A stretch of 17,331 nt of DNA from Arthrobacter sp. (GTDB taxonomy: Bacteria > Actinomycetota > Actinomycetes > Actinomycetales > Micrococcaceae): the NCBI GenBank assembly GCA_025464925.1, contig JAODMS010000203.1, forward strand, positions 1 to 17,331, written 5' to 3'. The notes under the pieces were generated by a model that was not told where the DNA came from, searched no databases, and saw only the letters and a program-made list of their open reading frames with translations. Shown one piece after another: positions 1 through 7,605 of this stretch. The stretch's first letter is position 1. The number at the start of each line of letters is the position of its first letter. The translations under genes and the position numbers were made by a program.

Positions 1-264
1 ACCGAACGCCTCGGCATGCACCGGACCCTGGACCTGATCTACACAGCGGAGCTGATGAGCGGCACCGAGGCGGTTGCCCGGGGGCTGTTCAGCAGGGCCA
101 TGCCGGCGGCGGAACTGCTCGCGAGCACGCGCGCCATCGGTGCCACGGTGGCCGGCGGCGCCACCGGCGCGTTCAGGACCACCTCGGCGATGCCGCTGGC
201 GATGGAGAGGGAAATCATGGGGCTCCTAGCTGTTGAGCGGCTCAGACGTCGAAGTCGACGGTGA
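1..264 (+). CDS. Enoyl-CoA hydratase/isomerase-like protein, C-terminal part, shortened end
   Basis: The gene enters from outside the window and is open in frame 1 from the first base to the TGA at 262-264 (87 residues visible). The pattern 'LDLIYTAELMSGTEAVARGL' followed by 'FSRAMP' and 'AELL' matches the crotonase stretch where a helix is followed by eA-x-x-GLv-x-x-vvP, so the protein is probably an enoyl-CoA hydratase/isomerase family member. Crotonases normally continue about 60-70 residues past the 'A-F-R/K-T' position, ending in a motif like AFxxKRxPxF. Here only about 34 residues follow, ending in an Arg-rich tail with no such motif. The other two + frames stop at 227-229 and 234-236, so a simple frameshift near the end does not restore the tail. 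It overlaps the end of convergent paaE by 23 bases. Adjacency to paa genes fits a role in CoA-ester degradation, but that is inference; it may be a decayed gene. Confidence 0.6.
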   Translation, partial: TERLGMHRTLDLIYTAELMSGTEAVARGLFSRAMPAAELLASTRAIGATVAGGATGAFRTTSAMPLAMEREIMGLLAVERLRRRSRR

Positions 265-1480
265 CTTCCGGGGTGGCGGGGTGCGACTGGCAGGTCAGGA
301 CGTAGCCCTTGTCCAGCTCATCCTGCTCCAGGGCGTAGTTCTCGTCCATGGTCACCTTGCCGGAGACCACCTTGGCGCGGCAGGTTCCGCAGACGCCGCC
401 GGCGCAGGCGAACGGCACGTCGGGGCGGACCCGCAGGGCGGCGTTCAGGAGGGATTCGCGGGCATGGGTGGGGCTGGCAACCTCGCCCTGGAGGCCATCC
501 AGCTTGAAGGTGATCTTGTACGTCTCCTGGGACTCGTCCGTTGGAACGGGACGGCCGATGTTGCCCTCGGGACGGTCCGGCTTGCCGGAGGTGAACAGCT
601 CAAAACGGATGTGTTCGGGTTTCACGTCGCGGGCGGCCAGGGTGTCGCGGCACAGCTGCACCAGCTCGAAGGGCCCGCAGAGGAACCATTCGTCCACGTC
701 CTCGGCGTGGATGGCGGTGCCCAGCAGGGCCTGGAGCTTCTCGGCGTCGATCCGGCCGCTCAGCAGCGGTGCGATCCGCTGTTCGCGGGAGAGCACATGG
801 TGCAGGGCCAGCCGGGACGGGTACTTGTCTTTCAGGTCCGCGAGCTCCTCAAGGAACATCACATCCATGGCGGCCTTGTTGGCGTAGACCAGGTCGAAGC
901 GGGTTTGCGGGTGCGCCGCCAGCAGGGTGCGGGCGATGGCGATCACGGGGGTGATCCCGGACCCGGCCGCGATGGCCACGAAGGAGCCCGGCTCCCCCGC
1001 CAGCTCGCCGGCCATGTCCTGGGGATGGTTCAGGGAGCTCATCAGGTCCCGGTCGACGGCCTTGCCGTCGCGGCCGTGCTTGGAGACGAACGCGCCCATG
1101 GGACTCATGACGTCCAGGACGTCGCCGGCCTTGAGCTCGGCGTTGGCCCAGGTGGAGAACAGCCCGCCGAGGTCTTTCTTGATGGCCACCCGGATCTCGC
1201 TGCTGCCGTCCGCAAAGCTCCGGGGTTCGGCGCAGATGGAGTAGCTGCGGCGGATCTCATGGGGCTCGCCGTTTTCATCCGGCAAGGTGGTGCGCAGGGC
1301 GACGTACTGGCCCGGTAGGTAGTCGAACTGCCCCGCGAGCTCGGCCGGAACGCCGAAGGTCACCTCGATGGCGTCCTCGGTCAGCCGGCGGACCTCGTCC
1401 ACCGTCAGCGGGTGGAAGGACGCACGACGGCGGCCGGTCGCCGCGGCCGATTCAGCGGCGGTCTGGCGGACAACAGTCAT
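242..1480 (-). CDS. paaE: Phenylacetyl-CoA 1,2-epoxidase reductase subunit PaaE
   Basis: This 412-residue protein is the reductase that passes electrons from NADPH through FAD and a [2Fe-2S] cluster to the PaaABC oxygenase. Visible parts in order: a flavin-binding barrel with 'PGQYVALR' and the R-x-Y-S motif at 78-81, an NAD(P)-binding domain with 'GSGITP' at 173-178 and 'CGP' at 268-270, and a C-terminal plant-type ferredoxin domain. That domain has the cluster cysteines C359-x4-C364-x2-C367 and C397. It is somewhat longer than the roughly 356-residue E. coli protein, partly through an N-terminal extension and an insertion around residues 136-162. The ATG at 1478-1480 is preceded by 'AAGGTACAGGTG', which overlaps the paaD stop, so translation is probably coupled to paaD (15-base gap). 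It is the last gene of the paaABCDE operon. Confidence 0.95.
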   Translation of the reverse strand: MTVVRQTAAESAAATGRRRASFHPLTVDEVRRLTEDAIEVTFGVPAELAGQFDYLPGQYVALRTTLPDENGEPHEIRRSYSICAEPRSFADGSSEIRVAIKKDLGGLFSTWANAELKAGDVLDVMSPMGAFVSKHGRDGKAVDRDLMSSLNHPQDMAGELAGEPGSFVAIAAGSGITPVIAIARTLLAAHPQTRFDLVYANKAAMDVMFLEELADLKDKYPSRLALHHVLSREQRIAPLLSGRIDAEKLQALLGTAIHAEDVDEWFLCGPFELVQLCRDTLAARDVKPEHIRFELFTSGKPDRPEGNIGRPVPTDESQETYKITFKLDGLQGEVASPTHARESLLNAALRVRPDVPFACAGGVCGTCRAKVVSGKVTMDENYALEQDELDKGYVLTCQSHPATPEVTVDFDV

Positions 1481-1495
1481 GGGAGCACCTGTACC

Positions 1496-2074
1496 TTACA
1501 AAACTTTGAAGTAGTCGAACGGTTCCCTGCAGTCCTGGCAGACGTACAGCGCCTTGCAGGAGGTGGAACCGAAGCGGGTGAGTTCCTTGGTGTTCAGCGA
1601 TGAACACTGGGGACATTTGACGGTCAGGGACAGGCGGACCGGGCCGGTATGGCCTCCGGCGGCCGAGCGGCCGGAGGGGGGCGCGATGCCGTACTCCTGC
1701 AACTTGGCCTTGCCGGCCTCACTCATCCAGTCCGTGGTCCACGCCGGCGAGAGGACCAGTTCAACCTGCACGCTCGGGAAGCCTTCGCGCCGGAAGGCCT
1801 CCTGGAGGTCGTCCCGGATGGCGTCCATCGCGGGGCAGCCGGAGTACGTGGGCGTGATGGTGACCTGCACCGCCGGGACCATGCCGCCGTCGGCCGCGTC
1901 CTGGTCCTGCAGAACGCGGACGTCCCTGAGGATGCCCAGGTCCTCGATGGTGAGGACCGGGATCTCGGGATCGCAGACGGTGGCCGCGATCGCCCAGAGC
2001 TTCTCCTGCGCAGTGCGCGGATCCGCCGGGATGGCGGCATCGGCCGGGGGGTGGCTGACGTACATCTCCGGCAT
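1496..2074 (-). CDS. paaD: Phenylacetyl-CoA epoxidase assembly protein PaaD (MIP18/DUF59 family)
   Basis: This 192-residue protein belongs to the MIP18/DUF59 family. Its homologs are needed for a functional phenylacetyl-CoA epoxidase and are thought to help in Fe-S or metal-centre maturation. The N-terminal domain shows the family signature 'DPEIPVLTIEDLGI' (C34, D35, P36, E37) and the 'TYSGCPAMD' loop with C80. The C-terminal part is a zinc-ribbon-like segment with C154-x2-C157, C173, C179 and C182, ending in 'FDYFKVL' as in other PaaD proteins. Only two bases separate its ATG from the paaC stop codon, so it lies inside the operon and is very likely translationally coupled. A central Gly/Ser-rich linker (about residues 132-145) separates the two domains. 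Confidence 0.93.
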   Translation of the reverse strand: MPEMYVSHPPADAAIPADPRTAQEKLWAIAATVCDPEIPVLTIEDLGILRDVRVLQDQDAADGGMVPAVQVTITPTYSGCPAMDAIRDDLQEAFRREGFPSVQVELVLSPAWTTDWMSEAGKAKLQEYGIAPPSGRSAAGGHTGPVRLSLTVKCPQCSSLNTKELTRFGSTSCKALYVCQDCREPFDYFKVL

Positions 2075-2076
2075 GG

Positions 2077-3024
2077 TTACCAGCTGGCCCCGGGGTACTC
2101 GCGGGCGAGCACCTGCATTTCGGCGAGGAGGTAACCGAGGTGTTCGGAGTGCAGGCCGCGCCGGCCGCCGCCGAGGGCCGGCTGCACCTTTGGAACCTCG
2201 AGTTCAGCTTCGGCGAGGACTTCGCCGGTCAGGCGGTCAAAGTCCGCGCGCAGGCTGGACGGCTCGACGGCGGCGCCGGACGCGCTCAGGCTGGCGGTGA
2301 GCTCGTCGTCGCGGAACAGCTCGTCCACGTACGGCCAGATGACCTTGAAGGCGTTGACCATCCGACGGCGGGACTCGTCCGTGCCGAGGGCCAGGCGCAG
2401 GACCCACTGGGCGCTGTGGTCGCGGTGGTAGTCCACTTCCTTCACTGCCTTCGCGGCGATGCCGGCCAGGGTGTGGTCGGTGGAGGCGGCCAGCCGGCGG
2501 TACAGCTCGAACTGGGAGTAGCTCACCACGAACTGCCGGGCGATGGTGACGGCGAAGTCCCCGTTGGGCTGCTCGAAGATCTCCACGCAGCGGAATTCCG
2601 GCTCGCGGCGGAAGAAGGCAAGATCGTCCTCGCTCTTGCCCGGCTTTCCGTCCTTGGCATAGGCGCCGCCGGCGTAGCTCAGGAAGGAGCGGGCGTGGCC
2701 CAGCTGGTCCAGGGCGATGTTGCCCAGGGCGACGTCCTCCTCAAGCTCCGGCGCGCGGGAAATCCAGTGGCCCAGGCGCTGGGCCAGGATCAGGGCGTCA
2801 TCGCCGAGCCGCAGCGCAAACTCGGCGACGTCGTCGTTGGCCGTCGCGGTGCCGCGGCTGACGGCCAGGGCGATGTCCTCCGGGCGGAGCGCGTTGCCCG
2901 GGGTGATGCGGGTGGCGCTGGCGGCGCCGTCGCCGCTGGCACCGGCACCCGTGACGCCCACGGAGATGTCGCCGTGGGCGCCGGGTTCTTCCCCGGTCAC
3001 GGCGGTGTCAGGTGCGGTGCTCAC
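2077..3024 (-). CDS. paaC: Phenylacetyl-CoA 1,2-epoxidase structural subunit PaaC
   Basis: PaaC is the ferritin-like, catalytically silent partner of PaaA in the phenylacetyl-CoA epoxidase. The family core starts near residue 64 with 'FALRLGDDALILAQRLGHW', followed by 'APELEEDVALGNIALDQLGHAR', 'EQPNGDFAVTIARQ', 'KAVKEVDYH' and the end 'GLHSEHLGYLLAEMQVLAR'. These match PaaC point by point as remembered from E. coli. The start codon is GTG at 3022-3024, overlapping the paaB stop in the arrangement GTGA. About 63 residues precede the core. They are rich in Gly, Ala, Ser and Thr and look disordered; E. coli PaaC (248 residues) has no such extension, so either this is a lineage-specific tail or the true start is further in. 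The protein is 315 residues with the GTG start. Confidence 0.93.
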   Translation of the reverse strand: MSTAPDTAVTGEEPGAHGDISVGVTGAGASGDGAASATRITPGNALRPEDIALAVSRGTATANDDVAEFALRLGDDALILAQRLGHWISRAPELEEDVALGNIALDQLGHARSFLSYAGGAYAKDGKPGKSEDDLAFFRREPEFRCVEIFEQPNGDFAVTIARQFVVSYSQFELYRRLAASTDHTLAGIAAKAVKEVDYHRDHSAQWVLRLALGTDESRRRMVNAFKVIWPYVDELFRDDELTASLSASGAAVEPSSLRADFDRLTGEVLAEAELEVPKVQPALGGGRRGLHSEHLGYLLAEMQVLAREYPGASW

Positions 3025-3440
3025 AGGTGCTTCACGCCTTCGCTCTTGGTGTAATACGTGGCATGGCGGTAGTCCTTGCCCTGGGGCGACTCGAAGAACG
3101 AGCCCTTGGCATCCGGATCGCTCGCGGCGATGGCGTCCGCCGGGACCACCCAGATGGACACGCCCTCGTTGCGGCGGGTGTAGAGGTCACGGGCGTTGCG
3201 CAGGGCCATGGCGGCGTCCGGGGCGTGCAGGGATCCGGCGTGGACGTGGGAGAGGCCGCGGCTGGAGCGGACAAACACTTCCCAGATCGGCCAGACGTTG
3301 CCGGTTACCTCGGTGAGGCGGGGCTCCGTGGCGGCGGGTGCGTTCGCCCGGGATGCTGCCTGATCTTCCGCCTTGTCAATGGACCGGGAGCCGCTGTCCG
3401 CGGTACTTGCCGGAAACTCCGGGTTGCCGTGGGGGCTCAT
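3021..3440 (-). CDS. paaB: Phenylacetyl-CoA 1,2-epoxidase subunit PaaB
   Basis: PaaB is the small subunit that helps assemble the PaaA-PaaC hetero-oligomer. The conserved core begins near residue 49 with '[20 protein letters not shown]', followed by '[20 protein letters not shown]', '[16 protein letters not shown]', and ends with 'KSEGVKHL'. This agrees with known PaaB proteins, which are about 95 residues. Here 139 residues are predicted because of a polar, Ala/Ser-rich N-terminal extension of about 48 residues. The ATG at 3438-3440 overlaps the paaA stop (ATGA), and the stop overlaps the paaC GTG start (GTGA), so the gene is coupled on both sides. Confidence 0.93.
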   Translation of the reverse strand: MSPHGNPEFPASTADSGSRSIDKAEDQAASRANAPAATEPRLTEVTGNVWPIWEVFVRSSRGLSHVHAGSLHAPDAAMALRNARDLYTRRNEGVSIWVVPADAIAASDPDAKGSFFESPQGKDYRHATYYTKSEGVKHL

Positions 3441-4450
3441 GCTGCAAATTCCTTCTCTGTTTGCTTCTTGGCCTGTTTTTCCGCGTACGCGGAGGCGGCT
3501 TCGCGCACCCAGGCGCCGTCCTGGTGTGCTTGGCGGCGCCGTTCCAGGCGCTGGGTGTTGCAGGGGCCGCGGCCGGCCAGGACTTCGTGGAACTCATTCC
3601 AGTCCAGGGGTCCGTGCTCCCATTTCTTGGTTTCCTCGTTGAAGCGGATGTCCTTGTCCGGCAGCGTGAGTCCCAGGACCTTGACCTGCTCCATCATCAT
3701 GCCGACGAAGCGGCTGCGCAGTTCGTCATTGCCGAAGCGCTTGATGTTCCACGCCATCGACTGCTTGGAGTTGGGGGAATCCTCATCCGGCGGGCCGAAC
3801 ATCATCAGGGCCGGGGCGTACCAGCGGTTTACCGCGTCCTGGGCCATCTGCTTCTGTTCGGGTGTGCCGTTGGAGAGTTCCAGCAGGATCTCGAAGCCCT
3901 GGCGCTGGTGGAAGGATTCTTCCTTGCAGACCCGGACCATGGCCCGGCCGTAGGGGCCGAAGGAGGCGCGGCAGAGCGGCACCTGGTTGGCGATGGCGGC
4001 GCCGTCGACCATCCAGCCGATGGCCCCCATGTCCGCCCAGGTCCGGGCCGGGTAGTTGAAGATTGAGGAGTATTTGGCCTTGCCGTCCATCAGGTCCTGC
4101 ATCATCTGATCGCGCGGCTGGCCGAGGGTCTCCGCCGCGGAGTACAGGTACAACCCGTGGCCTGCCTCGTCCTGGACCTTGGCCATGAGGATGGCCTTGC
4201 GCTTGAGGCTGGGAGCGCGGGAGATCCAGTTGGCTTCCGGCTGCATGCCGATGATCTCCGAATGCGCGTGCTGCGAGATCTGGCGCAGCAGGGTCTTGCG
4301 GTAGGCGGCCGGCATCCAGTCCCTGGGTTCGATGCGCGAGTCTTCGGCCATGACGCGGTCAAAGTACGCCTGGCCTTCGGCCTCGATCCGGGCTGCGTCT
4401 TCGAGTTGCTCCGGCTCTGCGGGCACTGACTGCAGGGTCTGCGATGCCAT
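3437..4450 (-). CDS. paaA: Phenylacetyl-CoA 1,2-epoxidase catalytic subunit PaaA
   Basis: PaaA is the di-iron oxygenase subunit that converts phenylacetyl-CoA to its ring 1,2-epoxide, the first step after PaaK activation in aerobic phenylacetate degradation. The 337-residue protein shows the ferritin-like iron-binding signature: E65 in '[12 protein letters not shown]', E95-x-x-H98 in '[13 protein letters not shown]', and E178-x-x-H181 in 'KEESFHQRQ'. The C-terminus continues slightly beyond E. coli PaaA (309 residues) with a Lys/Glu/Ala-rich tail. The ATG at 4448-4450 has 'AGGAGC' a few bases upstream. It is the first gene of the operon and lies about 40 bases downstream of the inferred transcription start and PaaR-like operator. 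Confidence 0.96.
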   Translation of the reverse strand: MASQTLQSVPAEPEQLEDAARIEAEGQAYFDRVMAEDSRIEPRDWMPAAYRKTLLRQISQHAHSEIIGMQPEANWISRAPSLKRKAILMAKVQDEAGHGLYLYSAAETLGQPRDQMMQDLMDGKAKYSSIFNYPARTWADMGAIGWMVDGAAIANQVPLCRASFGPYGRAMVRVCKEESFHQRQGFEILLELSNGTPEQKQMAQDAVNRWYAPALMMFGPPDEDSPNSKQSMAWNIKRFGNDELRSRFVGMMMEQVKVLGLTLPDKDIRFNEETKKWEHGPLDWNEFHEVLAGRGPCNTQRLERRRQAHQDGAWVREAASAYAEKQAKKQTEKEFAA

Positions 4451-4477
4451 GGTTGCTCCTATGGATTTCCGATAAAT

Positions 4478-4499
4478 AATTACCGACCGTTCGTTCAGA
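4478..4499. promoter_or_regulatory. PaaR-like operator upstream of paaA
   Basis: The site contains ACCG-ac-CG-tt-CG-tt, the core of an imperfect palindrome. It agrees at about 13 of 16 fixed positions with the 22-bp operator of the TetR-family repressor PaaR that I recall from Corynebacterium. It overlaps the -10 box of the paa promoter by three bases and covers the expected transcription start, the right place for repression relieved by phenylacetyl-CoA. The regulator gene itself is not in the window. Confidence 0.75.
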
Positions 4500-4526
4500 A
4501 TATGCGGAAGGCGGGAGATGCGTCAA
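4497..4526 (-). promoter_or_regulatory. Sigma-70-type promoter of the paaABCDE operon
   Basis: On the minus strand the -35 box TTGACG (forward 4521-4526) and the -10 box TATTCT (forward 4497-4502) are separated by exactly 18 bases. The -35 differs from consensus at one position and the -10 at two. The predicted start lies near 4490, giving an untranslated leader of about 40 bases before the paaA ATG. The -10 box abuts the PaaR-like operator. Confidence 0.75.
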
Positions 4527-4733
4527 GCATCCGCATTGGCAACCAGCTGATCTCTGTATGGCCGTCGGTGGGCCCAAGAGAAACCCAAGTCCCCCTCAGT
4601 ATCCTCGGGCGTAATCGGCGGGGGCCGCGAGATCACCCCGTGTACCTTGCCGACCCTGCACGACCTCGGGGGGCGCCAGTTGAATCTTTTCGAAGTAGGA
4701 CGCCTGGCCTCCTCGGAAGGCCTTCTGTCACCG

Positions 4734-5795
4734 ATGCAAATTCTGCCCCGGCGTGCGGCAAGACTCCGCCGCAAAAAGCGCAGGAGGCGTACCGTTCTGT
4801 CCGGCCTCCTGGCCTTGGTGCTCCTGGTACCAGGGGCGGCGAGCGCGTACCTCTTCTCCCTAGCCAAAAACTACGATCCCCGGACCGTTCAAATCGAAGA
4901 CGCGTTTCCGCCGGAGGCCACCAGGGTCAAAGCGGCCGAGACCCCTGCCGGCGTCGCGAAACCGTTGAACATCCTGGTGATGGGCACCGACAGCCGCGAC
5001 ACGTCCGACGGGGCAGCGGCCACAGCGCTGGCCGCGACCGCCTCTGACCAGAGGGCCGACACCCTCATGCTCGTCCATATTCCCTCCGACCGCGCCCATG
5101 TCTTCAGCATCTCGCTCATGCGCGACCTCTGGATAAACATTCCGGACCACGGAGAAGCCAAAATCAACGCCGCCCTTGCTTTCGGCGGCGTTCCGCTCCT
5201 GGTCCAGACGGTGGAATCCCTACTCCAGCAGCGGATCGACCATGTGGTGAGTATAGGTTTCGCGGGTTTCAAGGGACTGACCGACGCCCTGGGCGGGGTG
5301 GAGGTGGACGTCAAAATGCCATTCGCCACCGTCAGGGCTGGAAACCGTTACACCTTCGCGGCAGGCCTGAACACCCTCAACGGGAGCCAGGCGCTGGCGT
5401 TCGTCCGCGAGCGCTACGCCTTCCGCGACGGCGACTACCAGCGGGTGCGCAACCAGCAGTCCTTCCTGCGGGCGGTCATCGCCAAGACGCTCGACACCGG
5501 CGGACTGGAAAACCCGATTGCCTTCCACGGGATACTCAGGGCGGTCTCCCCCTATCTCAGCATCTCGCCGGCACTGGACTCCGTAGAGATCGCCCGGCTG
5601 GCGTTCAGCCTTCGTGGACTGAGCAGCCGCGACACCGCGTTCTTTACCCTGCCGACTGCCGGAATCGGCACATCCGCGGACGGCCAGTCCATCGTCCTGC
5701 CGGACCTGGGCGCCATCGAGGAAGTCAAGGCAGCACTCAGCGAGGATAGACTCGGAGCCTACGCCGCCGCCCAGAGTCCAGGAAACGGGAACTAA
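4734..5795 (+). CDS. LytR-CpsA-Psr (LCP) family cell-wall polymer attachment protein 1
   Basis: LCP proteins transfer teichoic acid, capsule or arabinogalactan-type polymers from lipid carriers to peptidoglycan on the outer face of the membrane. From the ATG at 4734 the protein has 353 residues: a very basic cytoplasmic start (many Arg/Lys in residues 6-19), one membrane helix at about 21-41, then the LCP domain. Domain hallmarks are 'LNILVMGTDSRD' (about 78-89), 'SLMRDLWINIP', 'GEAKINAALAFGG', 'DALGGVEVDV' and the Arg-rich 'FVRERYAFRDGDYQRVRNQQ' (about 223-242). The frame stays open upstream to a TTG at 4647, but the added 29 residues show no family features; 'GGAAGG' lies 13 bases before the ATG. 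The stop is 5 bases before the phosphatase gene, suggesting an operon. It is a close paralog of the protein at 6450-7586. Confidence 0.88.
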   Translation: MQILPRRAARLRRKKRRRRTVLSGLLALVLLVPGAASAYLFSLAKNYDPRTVQIEDAFPPEATRVKAAETPAGVAKPLNILVMGTDSRDTSDGAAATALAATASDQRADTLMLVHIPSDRAHVFSISLMRDLWINIPDHGEAKINAALAFGGVPLLVQTVESLLQQRIDHVVSIGFAGFKGLTDALGGVEVDVKMPFATVRAGNRYTFAAGLNTLNGSQALAFVRERYAFRDGDYQRVRNQQSFLRAVIAKTLDTGGLENPIAFHGILRAVSPYLSISPALDSVEIARLAFSLRGLSSRDTAFFTLPTAGIGTSADGQSIVLPDLGAIEEVKAALSEDRLGAYAAAQSPGNGN

Positions 5796-5800
5796 AAACG

Positions 5801-6394
5801 TTGGAATCGTCGTCACTTGTCCGGATCCTCACCGTCTGCACCGGCAACATCTGCCGCTCCCCGGTCGCTGAGCGCCTGCTCCAGGCCGGGCTCGACCAGG
5901 TGAGGCCGGGTGCTTTCCGCGTGCAGAGCGCCGGCACCCGAGCCATGGTCGGCGATCCGGTCCAGCCCGGCTCGGCAGGAATCATCAGCACCTACGGCGG
6001 ATCCTCCGAAGGGTTCGCGGCGCGCCAACTGACTCCAAAGATCCTGCGTGATACCGATCTGGTGCTGACAATGGCCACCCGGCACCGCGGTGAAGTCCTG
6101 CAAATGGATCCATCCCTGCTCCGGCGGACCTTTACCATCCGTGAATTCGCCCGGATGGTCGACATCCTGGCGCAGCGGGATACTGACCCTTCCCCCGTGG
6201 CCGACGTGGCCGCCCTGTGGCGCGAGCTGCCCGCCCGGGCAGCGTCCGTCCGGCACCTGGCCCTGGCCGAGGACGCGTCCGATAACGACGTCGTGGACCC
6301 CTACCGTCGCAGCGAGGAAACCTACCGGCAGATGGAGGATGAACTCTCGCCCGCCATCCTCACCATCCTGCGTTTCGCCCGCCAGCACAGCTGA
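5801..6394 (+). CDS. Low-molecular-weight protein tyrosine phosphatase
   Basis: This 197-residue protein carries the LMW-PTP active-site loop 'CTGNICRS' at residues 13-20 (nucleophile C13, phosphate-binding R19). It also has the 'SAGTRA' motif and, near the C-terminus, 'VVDPYRRSEETY', where the family has its general-acid Asp in a DP-[YF] motif. Bacterial members of this type (Wzb, Ptp, YwlE-like) dephosphorylate tyrosine kinases or other proteins in polysaccharide export. Its place between two LCP proteins fits a role in surface-polymer assembly; that link is inference. The start chosen is TTG at 5801, 5 bases after the preceding stop. It lies only 12 residues before the catalytic Cys, as usual for the family, and no in-frame ATG is available. 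'GGGA' lies about 10 bases upstream. Confidence 0.9.
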   Translation: MESSSLVRILTVCTGNICRSPVAERLLQAGLDQVRPGAFRVQSAGTRAMVGDPVQPGSAGIISTYGGSSEGFAARQLTPKILRDTDLVLTMATRHRGEVLQMDPSLLRRTFTIREFARMVDILAQRDTDPSPVADVAALWRELPARAASVRHLALAEDASDNDVVDPYRRSEETYRQMEDELSPAILTILRFARQHS

Positions 6395-6449
6395 CTGAAG
6401 GGCCTTTGTCCCTGTAGAACGCGCACGCCTGCGGTGGTACGGTCCACTC

Positions 6450-7586
6450 ATGGTGCAACCGTCCGATCCGGTCGGGGCCGCCGGACAGCCGGTTTCGGCC
6501 CCGGAGGACAAGCGCCGCCGCCGGACCGTTGTAGCAGCCCTAGTGGCTGGCCTGCTGGTTCTGGCACTCGCCACCGCGGCGTACGTCCTGAGCCGGCCGC
6601 GGGTCCAGACCGCCGCACCGGCCGAGAACGCGGCGCCTGTCGCCACCGCGCCAGCACCGAGTACCGCACCGGAAGCGCCTGCACCGAGCGCCGTCCCCGC
6701 GCCTCCCGCCGTCCCGGCGCCCGCCGTGCCGCCGCCCGTCGAGGCGCCGGAACCGCCCGCCGTCGCACTGAACGTCCTGTTGATCGGCAGCGACAGCCGG
6801 GTAAACGCCCGCGCTCCGGCTGCCGCCGGAGGCGTCTCGAACCAGCGCGGGGACGCCCTGGTGCTCATCCATCTCCCGGCCGACCGGCAGCGGGTCTACG
6901 GCATCTCCGTCATGCGCGACCTGTGGGTGCAGATCCCGGGGCGGGGAGCGGCGAAAATCAACGCCGGACTCGAGCTGGGCGGGCTTCCGCTGATGACGCG
7001 GACCGTGGAGGCCCTGTTCAACCAGCACATCGACCACACGGTGATGCTGGACTTCGAGGGTTTCAGCGCCCTCACCGATGCCCTCGGCGGGGTGGAAGTG
7101 GACGTCAAGCGGCCGTTCGCTACCACCGTGGACACCCGGCACTACTTTCCGGCCGGCGTGAACCGGCTGAACGGAGCCCAGGCGCTGGCGTTTGTGCGGG
7201 AGCGTCACGCCTTCTCCGACGGCGACTACCAGCGCGTCCGCAACCAGCAGACCTTCCTGAAGGCGGCGCTGGCCAAACTCATTAATGAAGGCGGGCTGGC
7301 GGACCGCAACACCGTCCGGCAACTGCTCCTGGCCGTGCTGCCCCATGTCACGGTGGACGCCGGCTCCACCGTTGAATCATTGGAACGCCTGGCCTTCAGC
7401 CTCCGCGGTACGGCCCCGGAAAGCAGCGTGTTCTTCACGCTGCCCACGGCCGGCACCGGAACCAGCCGGGACGGGCAGTCGATCGTCCTGCCTAACCGCG
7501 CGGCGATCGCTGCAGTCTCCGCCGCACTCGCCAACGGCACGTTGGCCGGCTACGTGGCCGCTAACGGACTGGAACGCGGGAACTGA
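6450..7586 (+). CDS. LytR-CpsA-Psr (LCP) family cell-wall polymer attachment protein 2
   Basis: This is a 378-residue paralog of the LCP protein at 4734-5795. It has a basic start (K21-R25), a membrane helix at about 26-46, then a 50-residue linker made almost only of Ala, Pro, Val, Thr and Glu (about 52-105) that the first copy lacks. The LCP domain follows from about 107: 'LNVLLIGSDSR', 'ISVMRDLWVQIP', 'AAKINAGLELGG', 'DALGGVEVDV', and 'FVRERHAFSDGDYQRVRNQQ'. The C-terminal parts of both copies also match ('TLPTAG', 'DGQSIVLP' and a final Gly-Asn), which points to tandem duplication. The Pro-rich linker may place the catalytic domain deeper in the wall. The gene starts 55 bases after the phosphatase, with only a weak ribosome site, and converges on the STAS-like gene. 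Confidence 0.9.
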   Translation: MVQPSDPVGAAGQPVSAPEDKRRRRTVVAALVAGLLVLALATAAYVLSRPRVQTAAPAENAAPVATAPAPSTAPEAPAPSAVPAPPAVPAPAVPPPVEAPEPPAVALNVLLIGSDSRVNARAPAAAGGVSNQRGDALVLIHLPADRQRVYGISVMRDLWVQIPGRGAAKINAGLELGGLPLMTRTVEALFNQHIDHTVMLDFEGFSALTDALGGVEVDVKRPFATTVDTRHYFPAGVNRLNGAQALAFVRERHAFSDGDYQRVRNQQTFLKAALAKLINEGGLADRNTVRQLLLAVLPHVTVDAGSTVESLERLAFSLRGTAPESSVFFTLPTAGTGTSRDGQSIVLPNRAAIAAVSAALANGTLAGYVAANGLERGN

Positions 7587-7605
7587 GATTCCTAACTGGG
7601 CGGGG

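Noticed and set aside
233..1318. Open frame on the + strand opposite paaE
   Set aside because: It is a mirror of the paaE coding sequence with no recognisable motif, while paaE has complete flavin, NAD(P) and iron-sulfur motifs.
4647..4733. Upstream extension of LCP protein 1 to a TTG start
   Set aside because: The extra 29 residues have no family similarity and would place a long odd segment before the basic-plus-membrane start typical of LCP proteins. It cannot be fully excluded.
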